NCBI GenBank assembly: GCA_963774945.1
Contig: CAVZHA010000027.1
Span: 1,302,001-1,366,000, forward strand
Length of the DNA: 64,000 nt
Direction of reading: 5' to 3'
Source of the DNA: Trebonia sp963774945
GTDB lineage: Bacteria > Actinomycetota > Actinomycetes > Streptosporangiales > Streptosporangiaceae
Shown here one piece after another: positions 1 to 7,401 of the stretch; position 1 is the stretch's first letter, and every line of letters begins with the position of its first letter. The translations under genes were made by a program, and so were the position numbers. The notes beneath the pieces were generated by a model. That model was given only the letters and a program-made list of their open reading frames with translations, was not told where the DNA came from and searched no databases.

Positions 1-114
1 GACGACGCCGGCCTTGAGTCCTGGGCCGCCACCACCGAGGAGCGGCTGTGGATGCGAATCAGGCCCACCACGATCACCGGGCGGCGGATGGAGTCCGCCG
101 ACGACGGGGACTAG
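1..114 (+). CDS. C-terminal end of a truncated gene, possibly a PPOX-type flavin/F420-binding protein
   Basis: An open frame enters from the left edge and stops at TAG 112-114, giving 37 residues. The last part, WMRIRPTTITGRR, resembles the C-terminal strand of pyridoxamine 5'-phosphate oxidase-like split-barrel proteins, but the fragment is too short for a firm family call. Its stop overlaps the stop of the convergent GntR gene at the four bases CTAG. Confidence 0.35.
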   Translation, partial: DDAGLESWAATTEERLWMRIRPTTITGRRMESADDGD

Positions 115-764
115 CTTTCCTGCGCCGCCACGCCCTCGTGGGCGGCGCGATACGCCTCGACCGTCTGCAGCTTGTGCCAGCGCGCGTACCGCTCGATCTC
201 GGCCGGGTCGCCGACCTCGAGCAGCCGGATGAGGTGCTCGTGCTCGGCCACCGCGCGCTTGGACCGCTCCGGCAGATAGGTGAACATCGTGTCGCGGATC
301 CGGTCCAGCCGCTGGTTGGTCTGCTCGAGCAGCTCGAGCAGGTAGGAGTTGGGACAGCGAGCCACGATGACCGCGTGCAGGCGGCGGTTGAGCCTGCTGA
401 ACTTGGTCATGTCGCCCTCGGCCGCGATCTGCTCCATCTCGGCCGCCAGCTTGCGAACCTTGGCGAAATCGCCCGGGCGCAGGTGCGGTGCGGCCTCGGC
501 GGTGGCCGCGCCCTCCAGGATCGCCACCGCGACCATCTGCTGTTCCCAGGCGGTGGCGTCGAGCGGCGCGACGATCGCGCCGACGTTGGGCTGGAACTTG
601 ACCCAGCCCTCGGCCTCCAGGCGGCGGAGCGCCTCGCGCACCGGGATCGCGCTCACGCCGAGCTCGCGGGCGAGCGCGTCGATGTTCAGCCGGGCCTGCG
701 GGCCGAACGCGCCGGAGTGAATCCGGTCGCGCAGAACGGTGTACGTCCGCTCCTGTTTGTTCAC
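111..764 (-). CDS. GntR-family transcriptional regulator, FadR/FCD subfamily
   Basis: This is an intact 217-residue protein. Residues 5-70 form the GntR winged helix (DRIHSGAFGPQARLNIDAL, then VSAIPVREALRRLEAEGWV). Residues 80-210 form the all-helical FCD ligand domain, with likely metal or ligand contacts in LNRRLH, the EH pair before LIRLLEVGD, and a late His in YARWH. FCD regulators normally sense organic acids or sugar acids and control neighbouring catabolic genes. No catabolic operon is visible beside it, so the target probably lies to the left of the window. The start is followed by MNKQERTY and the gene lies downstream of the TetR gene on the same strand. Confidence 0.85.
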   Translation of the reverse strand: MNKQERTYTVLRDRIHSGAFGPQARLNIDALARELGVSAIPVREALRRLEAEGWVKFQPNVGAIVAPLDATAWEQQMVAVAILEGAATAEAAPHLRPGDFAKVRKLAAEMEQIAAEGDMTKFSRLNRRLHAVIVARCPNSYLLELLEQTNQRLDRIRDTMFTYLPERSKRAVAEHEHLIRLLEVGDPAEIERYARWHKLQTVEAYRAAHEGVAAQES

Positions 765-788
765 ATGATGAGCGTAGTGGGGCGCACC

Positions 789-816
789 CCGCGTCGCGGA
801 TCCTTGCTGTTATCTC
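789..816 (-). repeat. Hairpin-plus-tail repeat, copy 1
   Basis: On the plus strand a GC stem (CCGCG, loop T, CGCGG, 789-799) is followed after three bases by CTTGCTGTTATCTC (803-816). Three further copies of the tail, each behind a different GC stem, lie at 3341-3552. Read on the minus strand, the direction of the adjacent genes, the order is GATAACAGCAAG then hairpin. This copy sits between the TetR and GntR genes. Confidence 0.6.
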
Positions 817-828
817 GTGGTGCAGCGT

Positions 829-1571
829 TCAGAGCGGAAAGCCGACAAACGTCGCGAGCTGGGCGACCGCGTGCGCGAAGAGCGCGTCAGCGGGCTCGAA
901 CGAGCCCACGAACTGGCCGAACAGCTCCCAGCTGATCATGCCGAACAGCTGCGTCCAGGCGATCACCGCGCGCACAAGCACCTCGGGCGCGACCGGTGTG
1001 GTCAGCGCCGCCGCGAGCACCGCCGCCTGCTCGGCCAGCCCGGCCGAGAGCGCGTCGGCGGCGGCGCCGGGGCCAGCGTGCGCGCCGGCGTCGTCGCCGA
1101 GCTCGCCCGCCGCGGTCGCGGCCGCCAGCACGCCCGCGAACGCGAGCGGCACCCGCGCGGCCGGGCCGATCGTCGCCTCGGGGGCGCGGTAGCCGGGGAC
1201 CGGCGAGCCGTAGATCAGCGCGTACTCGTGCGGGTGGGCGAGCGCCCAGCCGCGGACGGCGTGGCAGGCGGCCAGCCACCGGTCACGCCCCCAGGTCTCA
1301 TCGGGCTCTGGTCCGCGATCGCCTGCTCGGCGGCCTCGCCGACGGCGTCGTAGGCGTCGATGATCAGCGCGGTCAGCAGGTCATCGCGGCTCGGGAAGTA
1401 GCGGTAAACCGCCGAGGAGACCATGCCGAGCTCGCGGGCGACGGCGCGCAGCGAGATCCCGTCCGCGCCGGTGGCGGCGAGCTGGCGGCGCGCCCCCTCC
1501 TTGATCTCGCGGGTCAGTTCGGCCCGGGCGCGCTGGCGCGCGGTGCGCGGCGCGTTCTGCGTGGCGGTCAT
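829..1571 (-). CDS. TetR/AcrR-family regulator with a WHG-type C-terminal domain (frame break)
   Basis: The N-terminal frame (1571 down to about 1300) gives a TetR helix-turn-helix: ISLRAVARELGMVSSAVYRYF, then SRDDLLTALIIDAY. The C-terminal part continues in another frame (ETWGRDRWLAACHAVRGWALAHPHEYALIYGSP, ending TFVGFPL at 829), typical of the WHG ligand domain. A one-base indel near 1295-1310 separates the halves; joined, the protein has about 247 residues, normal for the family. It is divergent from the Ddn-type reductase, with inverted repeats between them, so it probably represses that gene and itself. Confidence 0.75.
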
Positions 1572-1616
1572 GACCGGCCTCCCTTCGATACACTATGAGA
1601 TCACCTGACCAAAACG

Positions 1617-1684
1617 AGAGCACTGCTCTTGACACGGGCCACTGTTCTGGTGTTCACTGATCTTAATCGAGAGCAGCGATCTCG
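1617..1684. promoter_or_regulatory. Candidate TetR operators in the TetR/Ddn divergent intergenic region
   Basis: AGAGCAcTGCTCT (1617-1629) is a perfect 6-bp inverted repeat that abuts TTGACA (1629-1634), a possible -35. A second dyad, CGAGA-N7-TCTCG, lies at 1668-1684 just before the reductase ribosome-binding site. The positions fit autorepression and repression of the divergent gene. No binding data exist here, so the assignment is by position and symmetry only. Confidence 0.45.
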
Positions 1685-1707
1685 CAAAGTGCATCCGGAG
1701 GATGAAA

Positions 1708-2167
1708 ATGAACACCACCGACACCCGCTACATCAAGCCGGGGACCGCGACCGCTCGTCTTCAACGCCGCCGTCGCCCGGCTGACCCGGATGGGCATCAG
1801 CGTCGCGGGCTCACGGGTGCTGGCCGTGCGCGGCCGCAAGTCCGGCGAATGGCGGACCACCCCGGTCAACCCGCTGAGGGTCGACGGCATCCGCTACCTG
1901 GTCGCGCCGCGCGGCAATGCCCAGTGGGTCCGCAACCTGCGCGTCATCGGCACCGGCGAGCTGCGCGTCGGCCACCGGGCCGAGCCGTTCAGCGCGACCG
2001 AGGTCAACGACGACGACAAGCCCGCCATCCTGCGCGAGTACCTCAAGCACTGGAAGTGGGAGGTCGGCGTGTTCTTCGACGGGGTCGACGCCAAGGCCCC
2101 GACCGATAAGCTGCGCGAGATCGCGCCGGGATACCCGGTCTTCCGTATCGAGCCCGCGGAGCGCTAG
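1708..2167 (+). CDS. Ddn-type deazaflavin (F420)-dependent nitroreductase/quinone reductase family protein (frame break)
   Basis: The diagnostic stretch is RVLAVRGRKSGEWRTTP...YLVAPRGNAQWVRNLR, the F420-binding split barrel of the Ddn family (usually 130-150 residues). Members reduce quinones or nitro compounds with F420H2. The N-terminal residues (MNTTDTRYIKPG) and the body (LVFNAAVARLTRMG) are in different frames, with a one-base indel around 1745-1757. ATG 1708 is preferred over ATG 1702 because GGAGG at 1697-1701 is 6 bases from the former and directly abuts the latter. Its stop overlaps the convergent epimerase stop at CTAG. Confidence 0.8.
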
Positions 2168-3156
2168 GCCACGCCGAAGTCGGCCGCCAGCTTGTCCATC
2201 AGCGCGTCTTCCCGCTCGTCGACGACCTGCCAGTCGGGACGGGCGAGGTACCAGTCGGCGATCTCCCGCGCCCCCTGCTCGAACGGCACCACCGCGTGCC
2301 AGCCGGGCACCACCGACCGCAGCTTGGAGTTGTCGAACGTGACCGAGTACGCCTTGTCCCCCAGCAGCCCGTCCCCCCACTCGGGGTCGGCGGCGGCGAT
2401 GGCATCCGACGGCACGTGCACGATGGCCGGCTCCAGGCCGAGCGCGGCGCCTAGCGTGCGGGCGATCTGGTCCCAGGTCAGCACGTCGTCGGAGGTGATG
2501 TGGAACGCCTCCCCCACCGTCCGCGAGTGCCCGAGCAGCGGCACGAACGCGCGCGCGAAGTCGGCGCTGTGGGTCACCGTCCACAGCGAGGTCCCGTCGC
2601 CGTGCACGATCACCGGCCGCCCCGCCCGCATCCGGGCGAGGGACGTCCACCCGCCGTGCAGCACGGTCTTGGTCGCGTCGTAGGTGTGCGACGGCCGCAC
2701 GATCGTGGCCGGGAACCCGGTCGCCCGGTACTGCGCCACCAGCAGGTCCTCGCAGGCGATCTTGTCCCGCGAGTACTGCCAGTACGGGTTCCGCAGCGGC
2801 GTCGACTCGGTGATCGGCAGCCGCGCCGGCGGCTTCTGGTACGCCGACGCGCTCGAGATGAACACGTACTGCCCGGTCCGGCCGGTGAACAGGTCGATGT
2901 CGGCCTGCACGTGCTCCGGGGCGAAGGCCACGAAGTCGGCCACGCAGTCAAAGTCAAGACCGTCAACCGCAGCCCGAACGGACCGTGCGTCCCGTGCATC
3001 CGCCCGCAACTCCCGGACCCCGGCCGGCAACGGCCGGTCGGCTGACTGCCCCCGGTTAAGCACGAACACCTCGACGTCGCGGGCGACCGCCTCCCGCACG
3101 CACGCCGACGAGATAACCCCGGTACCGCCGATGAAAAGAACCCTGAGCCTGCTCAC
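2164..3156 (-). CDS. NAD-dependent epimerase/dehydratase family protein (extended SDR)
   Basis: This is an intact 330-residue protein. A Rossmann motif LFIGGTGVISSACV lies at residues 6-19. SSASAY supplies the active-site Ser region and YSRDK (about residue 130) the catalytic Tyr-x3-Lys. The length and C-terminal half (HITSDDVLTWDQIA, DNSKLRSVVPGW) match sugar-nucleotide epimerase-like reductases acting on NDP-sugars or related carbonyls. The substrate cannot be told from the sequence. It has no obvious operon partner, and upstream on its own strand lie the hairpin-tail repeats. Confidence 0.85.
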   Translation of the reverse strand: MSRLRVLFIGGTGVISSACVREAVARDVEVFVLNRGQSADRPLPAGVRELRADARDARSVRAAVDGLDFDCVADFVAFAPEHVQADIDLFTGRTGQYVFISSASAYQKPPARLPITESTPLRNPYWQYSRDKIACEDLLVAQYRATGFPATIVRPSHTYDATKTVLHGGWTSLARMRAGRPVIVHGDGTSLWTVTHSADFARAFVPLLGHSRTVGEAFHITSDDVLTWDQIARTLGAALGLEPAIVHVPSDAIAAADPEWGDGLLGDKAYSVTFDNSKLRSVVPGWHAVVPFEQGAREIADWYLARPDWQVVDEREDALMDKLAADFGVA

Positions 3157-3340
3157 ATTCCCAGCGTAGAGCCTGCCCGGCCGCGGCCCGCAGGCAGCTC
3201 ACACGGACCGGGCAAAACGGCCATAATGACGCCCATGCCTCCCTGCCCAAGGGATGAAGCGCAGCCCTGCACATCCCGGGACTGGGAACTCACCGCGCCT
3301 ACGAGCGTCACGCGGGGACCACGTCGCCGGCGGGTACCCG

Positions 3341-3366
3341 GCGGCGAGCCGCTTCTTGCTGTTATC
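3341..3366 (-). repeat. Hairpin-plus-tail repeat, copy 2
   Basis: The stem GCGGC-GA-GCCGC occupies 3341-3352, then TT, then CTTGCTGTTATC at 3355-3366. The stem sequence differs from copies 1, 3 and 4 while pairing is kept. Confidence 0.6.
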
Positions 3367-3388
3367 CGACAGGGCTGGGCGACGCCTG

Positions 3389-3440
3389 ATTATTGCGCGA
3401 CAAAACGCTCGGAATGCCGAGTCAAATGTCGCGCAATGAT
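3389..3440. repeat. Large compound dyad (stem within stem)
   Basis: The outer arms ATTGCGCGACA (3392-3402) and TGTCGCGCAAT (3427-3437) are perfect reverse complements and extend by three more positions if one G-T pair is allowed. Inside them CTCGG-AATG-CCGAG (3408-3421) forms a second hairpin. The element lies between repeat copies 2 and 3 in gene-free DNA. It could be an RNA structure, a cruciform or the end of a mobile element. Confidence 0.6.
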
Positions 3441-3445
3441 TTAGT

Positions 3446-3469
3446 AGCGCATCGCTTCTTGCTGTTATC
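3446..3469 (-). repeat. Hairpin-plus-tail repeat, copy 3
   Basis: The short stem AGCG-CAT-CGCT (3446-3456) is followed by T and CTTGCTGTTATC (3458-3469). It has the weakest stem of the four copies, but the tail is identical. Confidence 0.55.
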
Positions 3470-3523
3470 TGAGGGATGCGATCTCTAGCCGTCGGCGAGC
3501 GCCTGGCGTGAGCGCGCACCCAT

Positions 3524-3552
3524 GCGCCTACGGCGCTTCTTGCTGTTATCTC
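3524..3552 (-). repeat. Hairpin-plus-tail repeat, copy 4
   Basis: The stem GCGCC-TAC-GGCGC (3524-3536) is followed by TT and CTTGCTGTTATCTC (3539-3552). The spacing from the tail of copy 3 to this one is about 81 bp, and from copy 2 to copy 3 about 103 bp. Confidence 0.6.
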
Positions 3553-4182
3553 TTGACGGTCGAGGTGGCTGGTGGGCTAGTGGGGGCGGGGGGTGTCGGC
3601 AGCGGACGTTGCCTCGTGGCGGGCCTGGTTGAGGTCGGCCTGGGCGTTGAGGGTTTGCGGCTGAAGGGCCTTGGCCGCGGGCGCTGGTCAGACCTATCGC
3701 GGGCCATGACGGCGTTCGGACCTGTCGTCAGGTTCCTCGTGGTGCGGGTGCGGGTTTTGAGGTGCCGGTGGCGAATGGCGTCGTCCCGTTGGGCGTGGAG
3801 GTCGTGATTGTGTTCCGTTGGGGGCCGCGTTTTCCGGCCGCGGGCGTCAACGTGTGCCGGTGGGGGCATCCGCCAGGGCATCCGCCGGCCCGAACCGCAC
3901 ACGCTGACCTATCTATCCGGCCAGCGTGTTGCGCGTGGTGACGGTGAGGACGGTGTGCTGCTGCCCGGCCGCCGGACAGTGCGGAGGCTGTCGGTTGATC
4001 TGGGCGTTGCCGTCGCCGAGCTGGACGCCCTGGCTTCCCGTCACGTCCATGCCCGCTGGCCTTTCGTCAGGCCGATTCTATGGAAGACGTTCGGGATTAG
4101 CTGTCATCAACGGTCCGTTCGAGATGAGGTGTTGGGGGTTCTAGAATTTTGAAGAAGCCCCAGGCTAAGGAGAACGCGCCTT
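3553..4182. other. Gene-free stretch with no recognised feature
   Basis: Open frames of 99-118 codons occur on both strands, but they are rich in Arg, Pro and Gly, match no family I know, and lack convincing ribosome-binding sites. The stretch may hold degenerate DNA. The end of it carries the ribosome-binding site AAGGAG for the BI-1 gene. Confidence 0.4.
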
Positions 4183-4839
4183 ATGTACACAAGTCCGGCT
4201 TACACGGGGTATTCCACCCGGGACCAGACGGCGACGCTGTTCGGGCAGACGATGGGGCTGGTGGCGCTGACGGCGGCGGTGTTCGCGCTCGGGGCGTACG
4301 CGGGGCGGCACCTGTCGGAGGGGGCGGCGATCGTCGCCTGGATCGGCGCGTTCGTGGTGCTGATGGTCATGAACTTCGCGGCGCGGAAGTCGGCCGCGCT
4401 GGCGACCGGGCTGCTGGTGGTGTTCGGGATCCTGCTGGGGGTGGCGGCGGCGCCGACGCTCTACTGGTACGGGTCGACCGACCCGCAGATCCTGTGGCAG
4501 TCGGGCGGGGCGACGGCGCTGTTCATCGCGGTGTTCGGCGCGATCGGGTACACGACAAGGCGGGATCTGTCGGTTATCCTCCGGTTTGCGTTCTTCGCGC
4601 TGATCGCGCTGCTGATCTTCGGGATCGTGCTGATCTTCATCCACATCCCGCACGGGTCGCTGATCTACGCGATCATCGGGCTGGTGATCTTCGCCGCGCT
4701 GACGATGGGCGACTTCCAGCGGCTGCGCCGGTCGAAGGACATCGCCTCGGCGCCGCTGATGGCCGCGTCGATCTTCCTTGACGCGCTGAACGTGTTCCTG
4801 TTCTTCCTGCGGATCTTCGGCGGCGGCGGGCGGGACTGA
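4183..4839 (+). CDS. Bax inhibitor-1/YccA family membrane protein
   Basis: This is an intact protein of 218 residues with about seven hydrophobic segments (TMGLVALTAAVFALGAY, GAAIVAWIGAFVVLMVMN, ALATGLLVVFGILLGV, TALFIAVFGAIGY, LRFAFFALIALLIFGIV, SLIYAIIGLVIFAAL, and a last one ending FLFFLRIF). A late acidic/aromatic stretch (GDFQRL, LDALNVFLF) is typical of BI-1. The family forms pH-sensitive calcium-leak channels or acts in membrane protein quality control; bacterial roles are poorly known. AAGGAG precedes ATG 4183. The YbjQ-domain gene follows within 9 bases, so the two are probably co-transcribed. Confidence 0.85.
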   Translation: MYTSPAYTGYSTRDQTATLFGQTMGLVALTAAVFALGAYAGRHLSEGAAIVAWIGAFVVLMVMNFAARKSAALATGLLVVFGILLGVAAAPTLYWYGSTDPQILWQSGGATALFIAVFGAIGYTTRRDLSVILRFAFFALIALLIFGIVLIFIHIPHGSLIYAIIGLVIFAALTMGDFQRLRRSKDIASAPLMAASIFLDALNVFLFFLRIFGGGGRD

Positions 4840-4847
4840 GTCGCACG

Positions 4848-5696
4848 TTGCGCGGTGGCCGGGCGTGGGATTCCGCGTTGGCCACCGGCGGGTTCGCGGC
4901 GGTCAGGAGCGTCGGGTTCGAGCCGGTCGGGCAGGTGTTCGGGGCGGCCGTTTACTACCTGGCCACGGTGGCGGGAGTTGCCTGTCCGGGGACGACGGCG
5001 GCGGATTACGAACGGCAGGACGCCTCTGTCGTCGTTTCTGCCGTGGGTGCCGGCGGTTCGGCCGGGCGGCTCGAGCAGAGTCTGTACGAAGGACGGCGGA
5101 CGGCGCTCGACCGGATGGCGGGCGAATGCGCGGAGCTCGGCGGCCACGGCGTTGTCGGCGCGACGCTGCGGGTCACCGAGATTCCCGCGACCAGTCTCAC
5201 CGCGGCAGCCATCGAGTTCACGGTCATGGGGACGGCGGTGCGGGTTATCGGGTGCCCGGCGCTGGCGCGGCCGTTCGCCACGGAGCTGTCCGGAGCGGAT
5301 TTCGCGAAGCTGGTCATGGCGGGCTGGGTGCCGGCCGGGATCGCGCTCGGCATCGCGGTCGCCGGGTTGCACGATGAGCTGGTGACGACCGGTTCCGGCC
5401 CCTGGGGCACGGGGAACGCGGAGGTGCCGGCCTACACCGGTCTGATCAGCGCCGCGCGAAGCGGTGCGCGCGATCGCCTGGCGCAGTCGGCGCGCGCGCT
5501 TGGCGCTGACGGGGTGGTCGTGTCCGGACTGGCGGTGCGGGTCAGCAGCGATCGGTGCCATGCCCACGCCGCCGCCACCGATCATTTCGTCGAGGCGGTC
5601 ATCACCGGCAGCGCGGTGGCGCGAGTCGCCGGGCGGAGCGAGGGCGGCCTCCGGCCGAGCCTCGCGGTCTTGCGTCTCGACGCGGGCCCCCGTTAA
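4848..5696 (+). CDS. Tandem YbjQ-type (DUF74) heavy-metal-binding-domain-like protein
   Basis: The 282-residue protein is intact and starts with TTG 4848. Two YbjQ-like units can be seen. The first is at about residues 20-130 (VFGAAVYYLATV, LYEGRRTALDRMAGECAELGGHGVVGATL). The second is at about 155-260 (IALGIAVAGLHDE, YTGLISAARSGARDRLAQSARALGADGVVVSGL). The repeated pattern of RxxA...A..LGA.GVVG is the hallmark of this pentamer-forming family, whose function is uncertain. It follows the BI-1 gene by 8 bases. Its TAA stop overlaps the convergent MFS remnant. Confidence 0.65.
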   Translation: MRGGRAWDSALATGGFAAVRSVGFEPVGQVFGAAVYYLATVAGVACPGTTAADYERQDASVVVSAVGAGGSAGRLEQSLYEGRRTALDRMAGECAELGGHGVVGATLRVTEIPATSLTAAAIEFTVMGTAVRVIGCPALARPFATELSGADFAKLVMAGWVPAGIALGIAVAGLHDELVTTGSGPWGTGNAEVPAYTGLISAARSGARDRLAQSARALGADGVVVSGLAVRVSSDRCHAHAAATDHFVEAVITGSAVARVAGRSEGGLRPSLAVLRLDAGPR

Positions 5697-6307
5697 CCGT
5701 CTCGTCCGTTTCCCGGCGGCGCGGGTGGGCGGGCCGCGGCTAGGAGGGCGGGCAGCAGCGCGAGGAAGATCGCCGCGCGCAGGATGCCGCCGACGATAAA
5801 CGGCGCCCGCAGGCCGCCCGCCTCGGCCAGGAATCCGCCGACCAGCGCACCGAGCGGTCTCGTGCCCCAGCCCAGCATCCGGTAGACGCTGTTCACTCGG
5901 CCGAACAGCTCGGCGGGCACTTCCCGCTGGCGCAGGCTGACGGTGACGACATTCCACAAGGTCGTGCTGAACCCTCCGCAGGCCATCGCGGCGCCGAGGA
6001 CCAGCGCGTTCGGCGCCAGGCCGATGCCGACGGCCTGCGCCGAGCCGATGCACGTCGCCAGGACCAGCAGCGGAACCGGGCCGTGGCGGCGGGCGAGGGC
6101 CGGGTTCACCAGGCCGCCAATGACGCTGCCGACCGCCCCCGCCGCTAGCAGCAGCCCGTAGCCGCGGACCGACACGTGCAGCGTCTGGGTCGCGAACAAC
6201 ACGAACGCGCCGGTTCCCAGCCGACTGCAGAAGCCGCTCACGGCCAGCATGACCACGACGATCCTGAGCAGCCGATGCCCGCTCAGCCAGCGCAGCCCGG
6301 CCGACAC
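5693..6307 (-). pseudogene. C-terminal half of an MFS exporter (EntS/MFS_3 type), 5'-truncated
   Basis: The 204-residue frame matches transmembrane segments 7-12 of an EntS/tetronasin-like MFS transporter, with the motif PAELFGRVNSVYRMLGWGTRPLG. The N-terminal half (normally about 200 residues) is absent. Reading upstream, the frame runs directly into the end of the BadF kinase gene around 6370. A deletion has apparently joined the two genes. A split gene caused by assembly error is less likely, because no first-half sequence is present in any frame. Confidence 0.7.
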
Positions 6308-6360
6308 CCCGTGGGCGGCCTCGACCTCGGGCTGGCTCTGCTCACCCGCGTTGGGCGCGG

Positions 6361-7372
6361 CTATCCGCTGCGCGAGACCTGCGAGTCGTAGTGGGCGCGG
6401 AGGCGGGCGGCCGCGGCCGGCGGGCGTTCAGGTAGTCGAGGCCGAGCAGGGCGGCGCCGGTTACCGGGGGGTGTCGACCACGCGGGCGACGGCGGTCGGG
6501 GCGCAGCTCGGCCAGGCGGCGGGTGATGGCGCCGGTCAGCAGCGGATTCCTGGCCTCGAGGACGCCGCCGCCGAGCACGACGGGGATTTGCCTTCCGTCC
6601 TGGTCGGCGTCGAGGTCGAGGCGGCTGATCGCGGTCACCGCCATCGTGCAGACCTCCTCGGCCTGCCGCTCGACCAGGCTGAGGGCGACCGCGTCGCCTG
6701 CCTCGGCGGCCGCGAACAGGACGGCGGGCAGCCGGATCAGGTCGTCTTCGCCGAGCTGGCCCAGGTGGAAGGCGACGGCCACGTCGTGCATGGACGGCCA
6801 GCCCGAAGAACGCGGGCGACGGCCGCTCGCAGCTCGGTCGGCTCGCCGCGGCCGTCTTCGGCCCGGATCGCGTGCCACACGGCTGTGATGCCCGAGGCCG
6901 AGACCGCCGCCCCAGTCGCCGCTGAGCGTGCCGAAGGCGAGGAAGCGGGTGGTGGCGCCGTCCGGCCCGACGCCGACGCAGTTGATGCCGGCCCCGCAGG
7001 TGACGGCGATGCCCCAGGCGGGCTCTGCGTCGGCCGGGGTCAGGCCGGCCCGGAGCACGGCGAAGGTGTCGTTGGCGACCGCCGCCGTCTGGGACCAGCC
7101 CTGGCGCTGGATCGCGGCCGTGAGCATGGCCTCTTCCTCGGGCAGGTCGGCGCCGGCCAGGCAGGCCGACGTGTGCCGGGCGACGAGGCCGCGGCCGGGC
7201 AGCTGGCGGCCTGCGCGGCGGTCTGGACGATCTCGCCGAGCCGCCGCATCGCCTCCTCGAGGCCGAAGTCCTCGTGGCTGGCGCCGGGTCCGCGCACCGA
7301 CGCCAGCACCGTGCCGTCGTCGGCGATCAGCGCGACGTCGGTCTTGCTGTTGCCGCCGTCGATCGCGAGCAC
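6361..7372 (-). CDS. BadF/BadG-type sugar kinase, N-acetylglucosamine/glucosamine kinase-like (several frame breaks)
   Basis: The N-terminus LAIDGGNSKTDVALIADDG is the ATP-binding phosphate-1 loop of the ASKHA-type N-acetylglucosamine kinase family. Later pieces, TCGAGINCVGVGPDG, FGTLSGDWGGG, VVLGGGVL and TPPVTGAALLGLDYL, follow in the correct order but in shifted frames. Breaks lie near 7205, 6800-6890, 6495 and 6400. Read through, the product has about 325 residues, the family length, ending ...YDSQVSRSG at 6361. It would phosphorylate an imported amino sugar in the cytoplasm. GTG 7372 is about 30 bases behind the GH9 stop, so it is the last gene of the sugar operon. Confidence 0.7.
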
Positions 7373-7401
7373 CGCCGGGAGCGGCTCATGCGTGGTTGTG
7401 G

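Noticed and set aside
48..935. Long plus-strand open frame of 295 codons
   Set aside because: It lies antisense to the GntR and TetR genes and is Arg/Ala-rich with no domain; a shadow of high-GC codon use.
3341..3552. CRISPR or integron attC array
   Set aside because: Spacing is irregular (103 and 81 bp), the stems vary in sequence, and there is no integrase or cas gene nearby.
3546..3902. Minus-strand 118-codon frame as a transposase or HNH fragment
   Set aside because: The Arg/Thr/Pro-rich sequence has no metal or catalytic motif that I could defend.
4665..6053. Minus-strand open frame of 462 codons opposite the BI-1 and YbjQ genes
   Set aside because: The composition is dominated by Arg, Gly and Pro and the real genes on the plus strand have clear families.
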